Assembly: GCA_032209605.1 (NCBI GenBank)
Contig: JASFXZ010000003.1
Location: 37,288,762-37,352,761, forward strand
Origin: Mactromeris polynyma
Taxonomy: Eukaryota; Mollusca; Bivalvia; Venerida; Mactridae
Reading direction: 5' to 3'
DNA: 64,000 bases
Part shown: positions 1 through 12,777 of the stretch, piece after piece
Layout of the letters: each line of letters opens with the position of its first letter
Numbering within the stretch: position 1 is the first letter of the stretch
Notes under the pieces: model-generated
What the model saw: only the letters and a program-made list of their open reading frames with translations
What the model was told of the DNA's origin: nothing
Databases searched by the model: none
Translations under genes and position numbers: made by a program

Positions 1-366
1 GAACACAAAAGTAAAGTATATATGGGGACAAGTAAAACAATCTTTAAGCAGAACCTATATGCATTTACATTTGTTGACGCGTAATCTCTCTTTGACATTT
101 ATGGGCTGTGCTGGTTAACCATATATAATGTTGGAAATAAGTAAAATAAACAAATAAATGAAGAAATATAGTTCCAAGATTAGTAAATCTTTCATACAAA
201 ATAAAGGATTGTTTTTTTTGGAAAATGACGTTAAAAAGATGGTGCTTCTTGAATTTGTCATGCTTTTTGGGGACAACCCAATAATTCTAATATTAATTTT
301 TACATCCGGCTTAAATTGTCTGATATAATGAATATATTCTGTGCACAACAATGCTAACTCTGTTAC

Positions 367-3199
367 CTTTATTGCTTGTCGAAACCGGTTCATGGCTAGA
401 AGAGCTGGTTGATTCATGCATCAAGCTGTTCACTATCATCTCCTTCACCTGAGAATCTATAAACAAACAAATATAAACTTTCATCTTGTTAACTTGTACA
501 AGTGCAACTATATACTAAAGAAAACTATTTTAAACATTTATGCTATTAGTTAATTTGAACTTTTAGATTATGAAGTTGTATTAATATTATACTATTTTCT
601 ATACATATGAACAGAACTGCATACTTTTTCCAAATCAAAGTTCTGAGAAGTATACTATGTACTTACCCTATTCACAGCAATAAAGCTTGGTCATTATAAA
701 TGTTTACACTGAAGCAATATGGAATATACTGGTAAACCGCCTTTGTCTCAGAATGAGTATACGTTATATGTTAAGCAATAAATGCCCAAATGATTCTAGG
801 TATATTTTAGATAGGATGTCTTCTCAACAAACTGGGATGGATGGACAAACAGACATCCAGTTGGACAATGATATTCTTAATTCTCCTTAAAAACATCATG
901 GTCAAATTAAATCAAATCATACCTGTCTCATCACTAATTAACATGTCGACAATGTGATTAGGGCAATGAACTGACATCTCCTTCCCATTACTGTCTGTCA
1001 GTCTGAGGTTTATCATGCAGGAAAAAACAACAATATTGATAAATGTAAATGCACTTCCTTATTTGTATACGTTTAATGTTTTTGATACTAACGACATACA
1101 ACAACATTAGTAGGTTGTCGGCTTTCCAAGACATCAAAATAAATTTTAAATTTATCATACCAACTTTATATATGAACACATGTTAAATGGGAGCAATTAG
1201 CCTCGTCAGACATCCAAGTTTTAAACAAGAACTTCACAGCCTGTAACAGATGTCTGTGCCTCAAAACTACTTCGTGAATTGTATTTTTATGATAATCTAG
1301 TAGTTCAAAACAAACATGTTTAAGGAAAATATGTCATTATGATATTCTAGTCCTCCACTCACTATCAAATAAATAAAATAATTAATATTTGCAAACAGAA
1401 TAACACATAGCTAACATACATGTTGTCCTTCTGCACAGACATCGCACAGAATGCAGGTCTCTTTCTTTGTATTTATATCTTCCAAATCCACCCCAGCACA
1501 GTCTGCATGAAACGCCAGAGTGCAATTAGTGCACCTAAGGTAAATTCTGCAACCAAAGACAATTTATAGTTTTATGATTTTAAAAACGTTTTTAGATTAC
1601 ATCACCAGCCAGTGGTGGCAATAAGTCTCTATAACCAGTTATTTAACTTCTCTGAATCTGCCACACCATCCCTATTTTTTACAAGGATAATAACAATTTC
1701 AGATTATTTCTGAGGTTAATGTCCATATAAGTTTGTAAATGACATCATAGCTTTATGTATAATATATTGTAAAGTTATCATATAGCAACTGACACAGATA
1801 ACTGGATCCAACATTAAAGGTCCACAATAAAAATGTATCCGAAGCATCATATGGACACTTGAATACAAGACTTTCAGGATATTAATTTTATCTTTACTTT
1901 TGGAGTATTAAATAAAAATGTAATATACTTTAGAAATGACAGTAGTACTGTGGCTTTACTTTGCTGTTGAAAGTCAGTTTCATCTGAAACGCAAACTATT
2001 GCTTACCTGTATTCACCGTCAATGTATATATTTGTCTCTCTAGAATCTTCGTGTGCTGTTAGAGATGGTAAGCTTTGTAGTGGGGCTGTTGTATGACATA
2101 TATAACATGTCCAAATGGCTTTGGTTGCACTGTCGGTATCTATAGGACTGCAATATATAAATATATGCATCTTATAACCATAACATTAAATTTATAGCTG
2201 CATATCACAAAATGTTAATCAGGCTGGGAAATATTGCCGATCGAAGTATGTACCCCAATCGGGATATAATGCACAGATTTACGTATTTTAAGAACAAAAG
2301 AATGTGTGAAATGTTTCCCATGTGAAAATATTACCCATAAGCCCACAGCCGCTGTACCCTGTTTCAGCGTTCGGGAACTACCTATTTCCAAGGACAATAA
2401 ACCACGATAAACTGAGTTTCGCAGTACCTGCGCCCACTCAGCATCCCTTTATGCAGCAACTTGGAGGCTGGGTGGGTATGGGTCGACTATTATGTTTCGT
2501 AAGGACTAGGGCTCTAGTGAAGAGTTATCCTGACCATGTATTTTCATGTGATATTTACAATTGCAGAACATATAACACATTATTTTGTTCTAGAAAATAC
2601 CTCGATCGGGGTATGATACCTCATATCTGCTGCCACACCCAAAAGTGTGCGGCCAAGTGGTTAATCGACTCATACCACGGAAACCCCATGTTTACTCTTG
2701 AACAAATTTGGCAACATAGTGTTTGAAGCTATTCACACTGTAGCTGGTTACCACATAAATAACATATTCCGGAAAATCATTCTTTATTCTTTAATTATTC
2801 TTCTTGAGAAGAAGTTGTGTCTAAAACCATGAACAGGGTATATATCTCCGATTGGCAATAATCCCCAGTCTGTTAATATGTCATAATTATTATTATTTAT
2901 TATTTATCATCTGTTTAACGCATATTGTCACTGACTGGCTACGAAATAGTATACATGTACGAAACGAAATGGGAGCGAATCCCTTGCCGGCATTAATGTA
3001 CGAAACGAAATGGGAGCGAATCCCTTGTCGGCATTAATACGATATTTAGATAAGATATAAACGAAATGCATAAATATTAACAACAAGAATGTGCCTTTAA
3101 GCAATGGCTATTGAAGTATACGATATTTAAATATGCTAAAACGACCCTCAAATGATGTTACTACTACAATTACAACTCTAGAACTTACCCTCTAGACAT
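367..3199 (-). CDS. PHD-type zinc-finger protein, multi-exon gene, 3' end outside window
   Basis: I assembled this gene from exons with canonical splice sites: 3199-3189 (ATG, 11 nt), 2147-2007, 1546-1420, 1002-923 and 456-367. The first three join in phase, and so do the last two. The join 1420/1002 is out of phase by two bases, so an exon may be missing or a site misread. Exons 2-3 encode CYIC, then CTNC, FHADC and CILCDVC, which is the Cys4-His-Cys3 spacing of a PHD finger. PHD fingers usually read histone tails in chromatin proteins; that role here is inference. The exon at 456-367 is Ser/Thr-rich and ends in an open donor, so coding should continue beyond base 1. This is the least transposon-like gene in the window. 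Phase agreement makes the model credible. The function beyond zinc binding is unknown. Confidence 0.55.
2955..3036. repeat. Tandem duplication, two 41-bp copies
   Basis: Two adjacent copies (2955-2995 and 2996-3036) begin ATGTACGAAACGAAATGGGA and differ at one base (GCCGG versus GTCGG). The near identity indicates a recent local duplication. It lies in the first intron of the PHD gene model. Confidence 0.85.
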
Positions 3200-3375
3200 T
3201 TTCCGCCATATTGGATAACCGTTCGCCGTTCGTCTTTAACCGGCACAGTTCGGGGCATTTTTGAGCACGCCGGGTACCATCGCCGTTTTCAAACGAGTGG
3301 TTCGCCGGTATAACGGCGTGCGCCGGCGTACGCCGCGTGAGCGAATGAAGTGCCACCTCTGACTCGGATTGCAAT
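3190..3375 (-). promoter_or_regulatory. CpG-rich block at the 5' end of the PHD gene
   Basis: This stretch is much richer in G, C and CpG dinucleotides than the surrounding AT-rich DNA. It lies directly upstream of, and around, the first exon of the minus-strand PHD gene. It also contains a CCGCCAT core next to the start. CpG-dense 5' ends are typical of broadly expressed animal promoters, so I read it as a promoter/5'UTR region. No TATA box is obvious. Confidence 0.35.
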
Positions 3376-3429
3376 CAAGTGTACGGAATTTAATACATTT
3401 TGATTGACAAAGGACTGAGCTCCTGTGCA

Positions 3430-4440
3430 AAGATAAATATAATTTTTAAAAGTTCCTGTGTAAACTGAAAATGTGTTGATAAGGTCTGAAACATGAATCA
3501 TTTGAGATGGAATAAACTCACTTAATTGGATATGTACGTTTGAAGAATTTTGCTGAACATGCTTAGTAAATCTGTCATATAAGTAACTTGCATGTTAACG
3601 GTAAATGTTACCATATTTATTTTTGTGTTCATGAGGGTTCTTATTTAATACATCAAAAGTGTTAACATTTTTCATCAGTATTCGTTTTGTAAATTGTAAA
3701 CAAGCAGCGTATAATTTTCATTTAGGTTTTTCCGCTCATTTGCGTAGTATATGCACACTGTGCAATATGATATTAACTGTTATTGTATCGTAGAAACATA
3801 CACGGATATGTGATAACTCGTCTGAACAGATGGTCGGTGAAAATAAAACAATGATGTTGCAAATATTTGATCGTTGCGTGCACGTCATATGATGCATGTT
3901 TTTGTCACTAATGGGTATAAGGCATATCATGTTCCTGAAAGAGATATTTGAATTTGAAACATAACTACTTATTTGTTATTCAGGTAATTAATACGAATGC
4001 CTTAACTTTAATAAAAACGACAATATTCAGCTGTATGCGCGTTAAATTAGTCATGTACTGGAGATTAACATTTTTCCTTTTGTAATGTTACACCACTTGA
4101 AACATAAACATGCATGTATATATATATTGCGCATTAAACTACAACGAAAGGTATAGACAGTAGTAAATGTATGTTATTGTAAATCACAATTCGCAATTCG
4201 AAAATTGCATTCCTTTAATTTGTCATTATATTTTGTTTGATCATCATAATAATTAGCAGATTATTTGTTTAATACAATTAAAGTTTGTTTGTTTTTATTT
4301 GTTGCACTTGTTTATTGGATCAAAGGCAATTGTGTTCTATTGATGTAACCATCACACTTTTAATTATGTGTAAACTGTCAAGTGTACGTTGTTTAAGGTG
4401 ATATATGCCCGCTAAATGCCTTGAAATGGTAGTGTTATTA
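3430..4440. other. Intergenic, no supported feature
   Basis: AT-rich sequence between the 5' end of the PHD gene and the first Tc1 element. Only short open frames occur, with no domain resemblance or splice logic. No repeat structure is visible. Confidence 0.5.
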
Positions 4441-4446
4441 TATATA

Positions 4447-5945
4447 CTAGCGGAAAAAAGAAACTGTGCATGTGTATAATATGCTATAACTTAGGAGGTA
4501 TGTAAGGAATCGCAATAAAAAATTCAACAGGGTTTTATCTTACCTTTAGTTAACACCAGCTCAATTGATATGGTTATTGAATCAGCTGCGTCTTAGATAG
4601 AGATCAGTTTTCAGAGACGTTCTCTAAACAAAGTTCAGCTCATCAATACCGTGTATGTCCACCATAGGAATCGATGCATGCTTGACAACGACGCCGCATT
4701 GATGTGACAAGTGTTCTGAAAAATGCCTGGGGAATACCATTCCAGATTCTGACAAGCGCACGTGATAGGTCAGGTAACGTCAACGGCTGATTTTGGGGGC
4801 CACGTAACCGTCGCTGCATCTCATCCCACACGTGTTCTATAGGCGACAAATCCGGTGATATTGCAGGCCAGGACAGCACATTCACATTGTTCTGGGTCAA
4901 AAAGTCGGTGACGACCCGCGCGACGTGCGGGCGAGTGTTATCCTGTTGCAGCGTGGCGTTACGTTGCTGCACAAATGGAAGGACGTGAGGCCGTATGATT
5001 TCGTCACGATATCTGATGCCTGTAAGTGTGCCGTCTACAACCACAAGTGCTGTTCTACCACGGGATGAGATGCCACCCCACACCATGACACTACCTCCGC
5101 CGAATGGACGTCGTTCAATCACACAATTGTCATGGAAACGTTCACCAACACGACGGTACACTCTAGAACGGCCGTCGCTGCTGTCGAGATGGAACCTGGA
5201 CTCATCCGTGAAAAGAATACGTACCCAGTCCTGTTGCGTGAAGTGTATGTGTCTTCTACACCAGGCAAAACGTGCTACACGATGACGTTGCTGCAGAACA
5301 GGACGTATGGCTGGACGTCGTGGACGTATGCCTCGTTCACGCAATCGATTACGTACCGATCGGGTACTGAATCTTCTAAGGTCAGGAATACTTCTAGCCG
5401 TCAAAGAAGCAGTTCTGAGTCGGTCACGGAGATGAACCACCTGGATGTACGTATCCTGGCGAATAGACGTTACGCGTGGACGTCCTGATCGAGGCCGGTC
5501 TCTGGTTGCCCCAAACTATTGGTACCGTCTCCAAAAGGCGTCTACAGTATTTCGGTGAACGCCAAATTGTCTGGCAACGTCAGTATGACGTACACCAGCT
5601 TCAATCATGCCTACGGCGCGGCATCTGTCAGTTTCATTCAACCTTGGCATGGCGTATCAACGACGTTTTTCAACATTATCCTGGTTTTGTGTCTTACATG
5701 TAACAACACTATGTTTTAACACAGGTTTAGGCGACAAACGTGTTTGCAATTGACTGCTGCACGAAAAAAACGTGAAAAAGAAGACGTTAGCCTGACAGGC
5801 AAACTAACCGTGCAACTCACACACTGGCCAGTGTAAATGACCGAGAGGGATACACAACTTACCTGTGTAAGGTTTCAAGCTTTAATTTATAAAATTGAAG
5901 GATATAGGAACATTTTACACATGCACAGTTTCTTTTTTCCGCTAG
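4447..5945 (-). mobile_element. Complete Tc1/mariner-like transposon with TA target duplication
   Basis: Both ends carry the same terminal inverted repeat, starting CTAGCGGAAAAAAGAAACTG and continuing about 29 bp with no mismatch seen. TA flanks the element on both sides, the standard Tc1/mariner target duplication. At 1.5 kb with one transposase gene, this is the normal architecture. Perfect terminal repeats suggest a fairly recent insertion. Confidence 0.9.
4643..5650 (-). pseudogene. Tc1-like transposase, one premature stop
   Basis: From ATG at 5650 one reading frame runs 336 codons to the TGT-ACT-... GHTRY end typical of the family, broken only by TAG at codon 45 (5518-5516). Residues 1-44 form the N-terminal helix-turn-helix that binds the terminal repeats (MPRLNE..., then DVARQFGV). 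The DDE_3 catalytic domain follows: TDESRF Asp near residue 149, LQQDNTRPH Asp near 237 and SPIEHVWDE Glu near 272. Exactly 34 residues separate the last two, making it DD34E. The length matches the usual 330-345 residues. The stop falls at the position where relatives read YQQTG, so CAG to TAG is likely. A shorter product from the internal ATG at 5440 would lack the DNA-binding domain. Confidence 0.88.
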
Positions 5946-6218
5946 TATATAAATAAATAATGTTTGAGTGTAAGTGACAGCGTAATTAGACTTAATTAGA
6001 ATAACAAATCACATCATCAATTAAATACCAATTAAATTCCACCTGCAGTTTTAGGCCAAATAAAATGTGATAGAATGACTGTGTGTATTTTGTGTGTATA
6101 TATCTGTATTAGTATTCATTTTGGAATGTAAATAAACTTAAAAATTAAACTTAACGTGATTGTCAACATTTTTCCAGGTAACAAATGTGATAATTGTCCA
6201 ATTAAAAAAAATATTCGA

Positions 6219-6360
6219 GGGGTTGAAAAGTCTTGGTTTATTAGGGTCGAAAAGTCTTGATTTTAATAGGGGTTGAAAAGTCTTAGGCTAATTAGGGGTT
6301 GAAAAGTCTTGGATATTTTACCTTAGGGGTTGAAAAGTCTTGGGGTTGAAAAGTCTCGAT
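6219..6360. repeat. Six spaced copies of GGGGTTGAAAAGTCTTGG
   Basis: An 18-nt motif recurs six times at starts near 6219, 6243, 6270, 6295, 6326 and 6343. The AT-rich spacers vary in length, from none between the last two copies to about 14 nt. Copy two reads GGTCG instead of GGTTG. The motif is much better conserved than its spacers. The function is unknown. Confidence 0.8.
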
Positions 6361-7260
6361 ACCTATAAAATAACAATATCAAAAGTTCACAAATCAATTT
6401 AATTACAACTCTTGCTATTTATAGAAAGATAATGTTCAAATAGTATTAGACTGCTAGGTAGAATGTATCATTCAAATATGAAACCACAATATTCCGCAGA
6501 TGGAAATCTTCCTAAGCTTAGAATGGACAACCTATGATGAAATTACTTTACCACACTTCCTTGACAGCAAGCCATGCATCCGTCTTTATGCCAGATACAA
6601 ATGTACATGTATAACCTACAAAACAGTAGGTAATGATTGTTAATGAGCATTATTACATTTGTAAGCGACAATTAAGCAATTAAAAGCCGGTCGACTATTT
6701 CTTGATAAGTTGACACACTGTTTTCATGAAAAATTATGTACTGTAGTATTGTATTAGGTCGACCAAATTGGACTCAACGAAGGTCATATTTAGTTACCAG
6801 TTTCTTTTCAGAAACCATTATAGTTTGATATATTATCCAGGTAACCGATTAATTTTTATAACTATTCGGTACGTAAGTGAACAGAGACACAAGGAATGGC
6901 CTGGCCGACCATAAGGGATAATTAGGACAATCAGTGTGTGTGTGTGTGGGGGGGGGGATTAATGGATGGAAAAGATCACATGACAAGTCAATACAGCAGG
7001 CAACAGTAGGCCGAAACTGGGCAGAAAATAAAATGAACACTATAATATAGTGAAATAATTGCACAGGGGAAAGGGATATGTAACATAAATTTAAAACACA
7101 AAAAGAAATAATAACCATACAGCGAATTATAGCCTTGGAACTGTCATTAAAAACATGCGTGTTTAAATCGACTAATTGCTAGCCAACCTAGCACAAAACA
7201 TAAAAATTCAGAACTATGTTAATTCACTAAAAACGATTGTTCAACATAGCGTAAGCATAG
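6360..7260. other. Intergenic, simple repeat only
   Basis: No gene is supported here. A short (GT)n tract followed by a run of G lies at 6934-6957. The rest is unremarkable AT-rich DNA. Confidence 0.5.
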
Positions 7261-7299
7261 ATAATAGTTACACTTCAGGCCTTTATCAAATGCAAGCAG

Positions 7300-7735
7300 A
7301 AATATAGTCATAGGACCTTTTATCTGCAAGCATGACATTGACCTTAAAACATGCTGGTTGAAACGATATCATGAACATTTTAGCCAAGTTTTTTCACAAT
7401 CATTCAAAAGCTTCAAGAGATATGGAGCCGATACGAAATATAGTCATTTGACCTTTATGTCTGAGCATGACCCTCAACTGAGCTGAAATTTGCGGTCTGC
7501 ACATCATCTTAATATGGCGAACATTTGTGGCAAGTTATTTCAAAATCCTCCCAGCGGTTCAAAAGTCATGGAGTGGACACAATTTTACAATTATATGACC
7601 TTTGACATCCAAGTGTGACATTGACCTTGAAACAAGGTGGTTGAAACAAGCAATCTGCTTATCGTTTCGATAACATGAACATATGTGCCAAGTGATTTCA
7701 AAATCATTCAAGTGACTTGTCTTGAAGAAAATGGC
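7300..7735. repeat. Degenerate tandem repeat of bivalve type
   Basis: About three diverged units repeat the order: tagtcat...gacctttt, then catgacattgaccttaaaa, then tggttgaaac, then catgaacatttt/aacatttgtggc, then caagttatttcaaaatc. Unit length is about 150 bp. Blocks of this style (gacattgaccttgaaac... caagttatttcaaaatcc) are very common in bivalve genomes as I remember them, so this is the best clue to the organism. No coding function is apparent. Confidence 0.6.
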
Positions 7736-7739
7736 AACG

Positions 7740-10320
7740 GCCGTGCTGACAAATCATGACACAAGTCAAAACGAAATTGACATAAATAATTGTTTGAGCA
7801 GCTCAAATAGTTTTTACTAATCTTTCATGTTCATTACGGATAAAAATCAAATACTTTAATACTATTACCATTCTGACACATTATAAATTGTGTTTATACC
7901 TTCAGAGATCTCGGTTTTAATCAGAACAGACGACGATTCACTTCCGAATTTTCCTTAATGTGCGATATCCGTGATTTGTCCTATGGTGTATTCCATCAAT
8001 TCCATATTTTTCTTATTGTTGTCTTGTTAAATTCTCCATGGTTGTTTCAGACAGTCAACCAGAAAATGCATTGCTCCACATTTCCAAAGATGTTTGCTCT
8101 TGCACCTTCTCACCTCCTAATGTTTCATAGGTTGATGCTACCTAGGAATTTGTGTGGGGAGGCATTGTCTTATGTATGTGGTGTTCGCTGTTACAATCTT
8201 TCTTATTTTGTTATTCGTACCAGCAGGACAAATAATTTGTTAGAAGGCCCTGTCCTCTGAATGAAGCAATTCATTCGCGACGTATTCTTTCTGTTAATGT
8301 GCCAGTGTTCTAATTATGTTATGTAAAACATTTATGAGGAGTTACAGTCTAACATAACTTGTACCATTGACTGCATTAAGAATTACTCTACAACGTGATA
8401 AGTTTCTTTGTTGTCAAGACCAACTTCTATCTGTCTTGAGGATAAAACCGCAATGGAATAATACCATAATATAGTTTGGCGGGATAAAATATCAGTGTAA
8501 CACACAACTGCTTGTGTTGCTGAATGGAATGATAGATAGCAATGTGACATACTTTGTCGATGGATTTGATTTTTAGCCCAGTGTGTCATTATATTTCGCA
8601 CAAGAATTGTGTGCAGAGTAAAGGAAAGGCTCCTGTCTTGACAATAATTAGTGATGTAATTTGTCTCGTATACCCCTATAGTTTGTTTATCGCTAGGATC
8701 TATGATTTTCCGTCCCAGTTTATTTGTGAATGTTTGTTACATAGTATGGTTTGAGGTTTTTGTCAATTGAAGATACGTGTAGCCCCAGGAATACTAATTA
8801 TTACTGAATTGTGTTAAGGAACCAATTCGCTACTTTCTAAATGCCTTCTGATAATGTATTAGAATATGTTCATTTAGTGTTTAATTGCCATGTTATGGTT
8901 CGTACATGTGGGTAGAAGTGTCTTATTAACAAATCTAGAATTTATTTCAACATCATATTTATTTATAATACATGTCATCATTTTCTCTCAATTACTTATT
9001 AATGATTAGCCAGTAAAATGAGTTTTGGATACGTCATTAATAGACTGATTTGTCTCTATTGTAGCACTAGCATACTTTCTTAGTATTTATTATTTTTCGA
9101 AATTTACAATTTGTTTTTGAAGTCGCCTATGATGAATTTGATGGTCTATGTTATGTATTTATGAACTTGTATTTTTTCGTATTTTTGTTCCTATGGCAAC
9201 ATTCATAGTAAAATGTTGTCTTGATAATTGTTTCAGGGACTACAACAATATTGAATTGGTTTGTGACATTAATCCAATGCTGAACAATATAAGTGATTAC
9301 AAACCATCTTACAATATGATGTTTTCGTTTACTTGAGAAGAGTTGTAAGCAATTTGTGAGATAGTCAGCTAATGAAAACATGTTTTTGGAAATATGCTAT
9401 ACACAATAAGTGTGCTCTTTCTAATAATTTTGAATCGGTAGTAGTGTTTCAGTGATTTTGATGAAATAAGCATTGTGTAAAGTTGTACAGTTTTTGTACG
9501 TTTGAAAACATTATCCGCGTTTTCTTTCAGTATAAGTTACTTAGTAAAAAGTAAATGAAATACATTGAGAAATGTGCCTCTTACGATAACAATTGTTAGA
9601 GGAAATCCTGCGCATGAAACGTCACCATATTTATGTTAATGTATTGTTCTATGGAAGAAAATACAGAAAACATTATTGATACTGTTAAGAACGAGCTTAC
9701 ATATAAAAAGAGACACAGTGCTCATGGCCTGGCGCACTTATGCATGAAAAGGGAGGCAACTCTTACAACATGAGGGGCTCGGGTAGCATGTTTAATCTCT
9801 CTTCTTCCAATGCAACATATATAATGTACACATACGATACAAGTAAACGGTACTTAACAAATAAACAAGACATGGAACCGAGACTGTGTTCATTTGTAGG
9901 GGATTGCGTTTGCTTCATAGCACTAACTGTGGTCGCATCAGCTTTCAGTCCTTCTAAAGTAAGTAGATGGCCAATACACTTCAAATTTGCAACCCTCAAG
10001 CTAATCGTCTTTAAATCGGATACCTTTCTGAATTGACCTCTATAACACAGCCCTAAGGTTATCTTCATGTCTCTCTACCATTTATCAGAATGTCGCCAAC
10101 TATAGCAAAAGTACAGGTTAGATTCTCAGATATATGTAACATATCAAAGCATTCATCAATATTTGAACAAATGGATCACCACTCAACCAAATGAAAGCTG
10201 CAGGTATGCGTAACGCCCAAAAATAGTATCGAATCATTTCAAAGTGAAGACTTGCGTTCGAGTTTCAGAGCTCCATCATTTTGAGTGTTAAAACTTTTCT
10301 CCTTGGTGAATTAGTTTTTC
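7740..10320. other. Long intergenic stretch, nothing supported
   Basis: About 2.6 kb of AT-rich sequence. Short open frames occur on both strands, but none has a recognisable motif, splice partner or codon pattern. No inverted or tandem repeats stand out. Confidence 0.5.
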
Positions 10321-10324
10321 TAAG

Positions 10325-12115
10325 GTCTGTGAAGTTGGCTGTTAGTTGTAAGTTGTTAATTCAGATGTTCATTCCCGAATACACAGCTATTAGTTGTTAG
10401 TTCAAATGTTTATTCGCATGAGATACGGCGAATACACCGCTAGTAGTTCGGATGTTTATTCGAAAAAACATAGCCAGAAGTTAGATGTTACTTCGGATAT
10501 ATTGTAGCGAATACACAGCTATTAGTTGTTAGTTCAAATGTTTATTCTAATATGATGAGGCGAATTTACAGCTAGTAGATGTCAGTTCAGACATTCATTC
10601 GAAAAACATAGCCAAAAGTTAGATGTGAGTTCGGATATGATGGAATGAATACACAGCTATTAGGTGTAAGTTCAGATGTTTATTCGCATAATATTATGAT
10701 ACAGGGAATACGTAACTAGTAGTTGTAAGATCAGATGTTTATTCGAAAAAACATTGCCAGAAGTTGGATATGAGTTCGTATATTATGGAACGAATACACA
10801 GCTATAGGTTGTTAGTTCAGATGTTTATTCTCATATGATACAGCGAATACACAGCTAGTAGTTGTTAGTTCAGATGTTTATTCGATAAAACATAGCCAGA
10901 AGTTAGATGTGAGTTGGGATATGATGTAGCGAATGCACATCTGTTCGTTGGTAGTGCATACCCGAATACACAGGTTTTAATTTTTAGTTCAGAAGTTAAT
11001 TTCAGAATTCAATTCCAGAAGTTAGATGTGAGTTCGGATATGAAATGGCGAATGTACAGCCGTAAGTTGTTAGTTCGCACATAAGGTCTCAAATTCATAG
11101 CCAGATATTAGTGGAGACCGTAATAAACAGTATGTTAGTGCGCGGATTTCGATGTGTGTTTGTTTAGCATAAAACTGTGGGTACCATAATCTATTGCCTA
11201 AAAACAAATGCTTTGTCTTAAAATTCTTAATATTGTCACTTTTTGCTTGCATTCGCTTTTTATTGATTATTTTCTCCTGGACATTAATTTTTGAGGTTTA
11301 AATAACAACAAAGTTAGCCATGTGGCGTTTTCAAACTTCTATCAAACATTTACGAAACCTTTTGATTTGTTTTGTTGGGTTTTATCCCCATCTTCAGCGA
11401 TATTTGAACTTTGTACAGGCGGACAGTCCACCTAACTCTTGCTCGTGTGTTACCAACACGCTAATACTTGATTTCCCTACTGCAGACGACTGACTCCTTT
11501 TCCCACATGATTTCTCAGAACTGGGAGACGACTAAACATACTTACTGAGCTGTTGCAAAATCTTATGATGAATATCAATATAACCTTCAAAAAATTTAGT
11601 AACAGGCATTTGTTTTCAGGCAATAAATTATGTTACTAAGAGTTTTATTATAAGCAAACTCCTATCGAGACCGACGTACTCAAATACAATTTATTTCGGT
11701 CTAAACTAATATCTTGCTATGAATTCGAGTTCGAGATCTAACGTACGGACTAACAACTAACAGGTGTGAATTCTCTACTTCATATTCGAACTGACATCTA
11801 ACTTCTGGCTGTGGATTATTGCATAAACTTCTAAATAAACAAAAAAGAGCTGTGAATTCAGGAACGAACATCTTAACTACCAAGTAACAGCTGTGCATTC
11901 GCTACAACATAGTCAAACTTCTGGCTATGCATTTTCTAATAAACGTCTGAACTAACAACTAATAGCTGTGTATTCGCTACATCATATCCGAACTGACATC
12001 TAACTTCTGGCAATGTTTTTTCGAATAAACATCTTAACTTATATCTACTAGCTGTGTATTCGCTACATCATAAAATTATGCGAATAAACTTCTGAACTCA
12101 CAACTAACAACAAAT
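10325..12115. mobile_element. Foldback-like element with arms of ~140-bp tandem units
   Basis: The left arm (about 10325-11060) has about four tandem units of ~140 bp. The anchor cataGCCAGAAG recurs near 10469, 10607, 10752 and 10891 (one copy reads cattGCC). Each unit holds two half-units built from TAGTTGTTAGTTCAGATG and GCGAATACACAGCTA. The right arm (about 11720-12115) carries the same phrases in reverse complement, for example ACATCTAACTTCTGGC. Between them lies about 650 bp of unrelated DNA with no convincing gene. Inverted arms made of internal tandem repeats are the hallmark of Foldback/Galileo-type elements. No transposase or clear target duplication is visible, so the class is inferred from architecture only. 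Confidence 0.6.
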
Positions 12116-12671
12116 CCCACGTTAATACAGAACTGACATAGAGATGATTATACATTAATTAAATGAATTGATTATCCATACAAATTGCAATCAAACAGAT
12201 TTTCAATTTGTTTAAACGTGATCAGTATTAAGTATAAATAGCATCCGCGGCATTTGCACTGTATGGAAACTCTGTACGCGAAAAAACCGCGGCAATTTCA
12301 AAATGGCGGACATGAAATGATGAAAAAGTAAGTGACATTTGTTTTTGGTCAGATCTTTTTAAATATGACGTCCTCGATTATAAATTGTGTATGAAATAAA
12401 ACAGCTTGAAATTGGGAATTAACGATTACTAGTCGTTTTTGATCGAACCATAGCATCTTCATGTAATGTCTAGCTGAAGACGATATTTTCAGAAATTTTA
12501 AAAATGAACCGAGAGACCGACAGAAAATTGGCGATGTTTGCTCTCAAATGAATGCCTCTATTAATCTACTTGAATATATCTATGAAAACGGTCAAGCCCT
12601 TCACACGTGACTATTGTTTTACCACCAACACTCGCTAAAATAGATGTTTTGAAGGTTTGAAATTTGGCGTA

Positions 12672-12777
12672 CTGTACGCCGCGGTTCAATACGTAAACAA
12701 ACCACTGTACGCCGCGGCGCGAGATATTTCTGTACGCCGCGGTATCATACATCAAGCCAAAAATCTGTACGCCGCGG
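12672..12777 (+). repeat. Subterminal array of CTGTACGCCGCGG, left arm
   Basis: Four exact copies of the 13-nt motif start at 12672, 12705, 12730 and 12765, spaced 33, 25 and 35 bp apart. The element tip carries a split version (CTGTACGC...CCGCGG near 12271-12292). Clustered subterminal motifs in DNA transposons are typically transposase or accessory-protein binding sites; that is the likely role. The inner CCGCGG is itself palindromic. Confidence 0.8.

Noticed and set aside
3192..3501. Overlapping minus-strand open frames in the CpG-rich block
   Set aside because: Three frames are open at once, which GC-rich DNA does by chance; no motif, and an in-phase spliced start at 3199 explains the region better.
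4995..5719. Plus-strand frames across the first Tc1 element
   Set aside because: Antisense shadows of the transposase, which carries all DD34E motifs on the minus strand.
6219..6360. CRISPR-like repeat/spacer array
   Set aside because: Spacers are too short and irregular, the context is an animal genome full of transposons, and no cas genes exist.
9740..10068. Overlapping ~100-codon frames on both strands
   Set aside because: No homology-like text, no splice sites that extend them, and both strands open equally.
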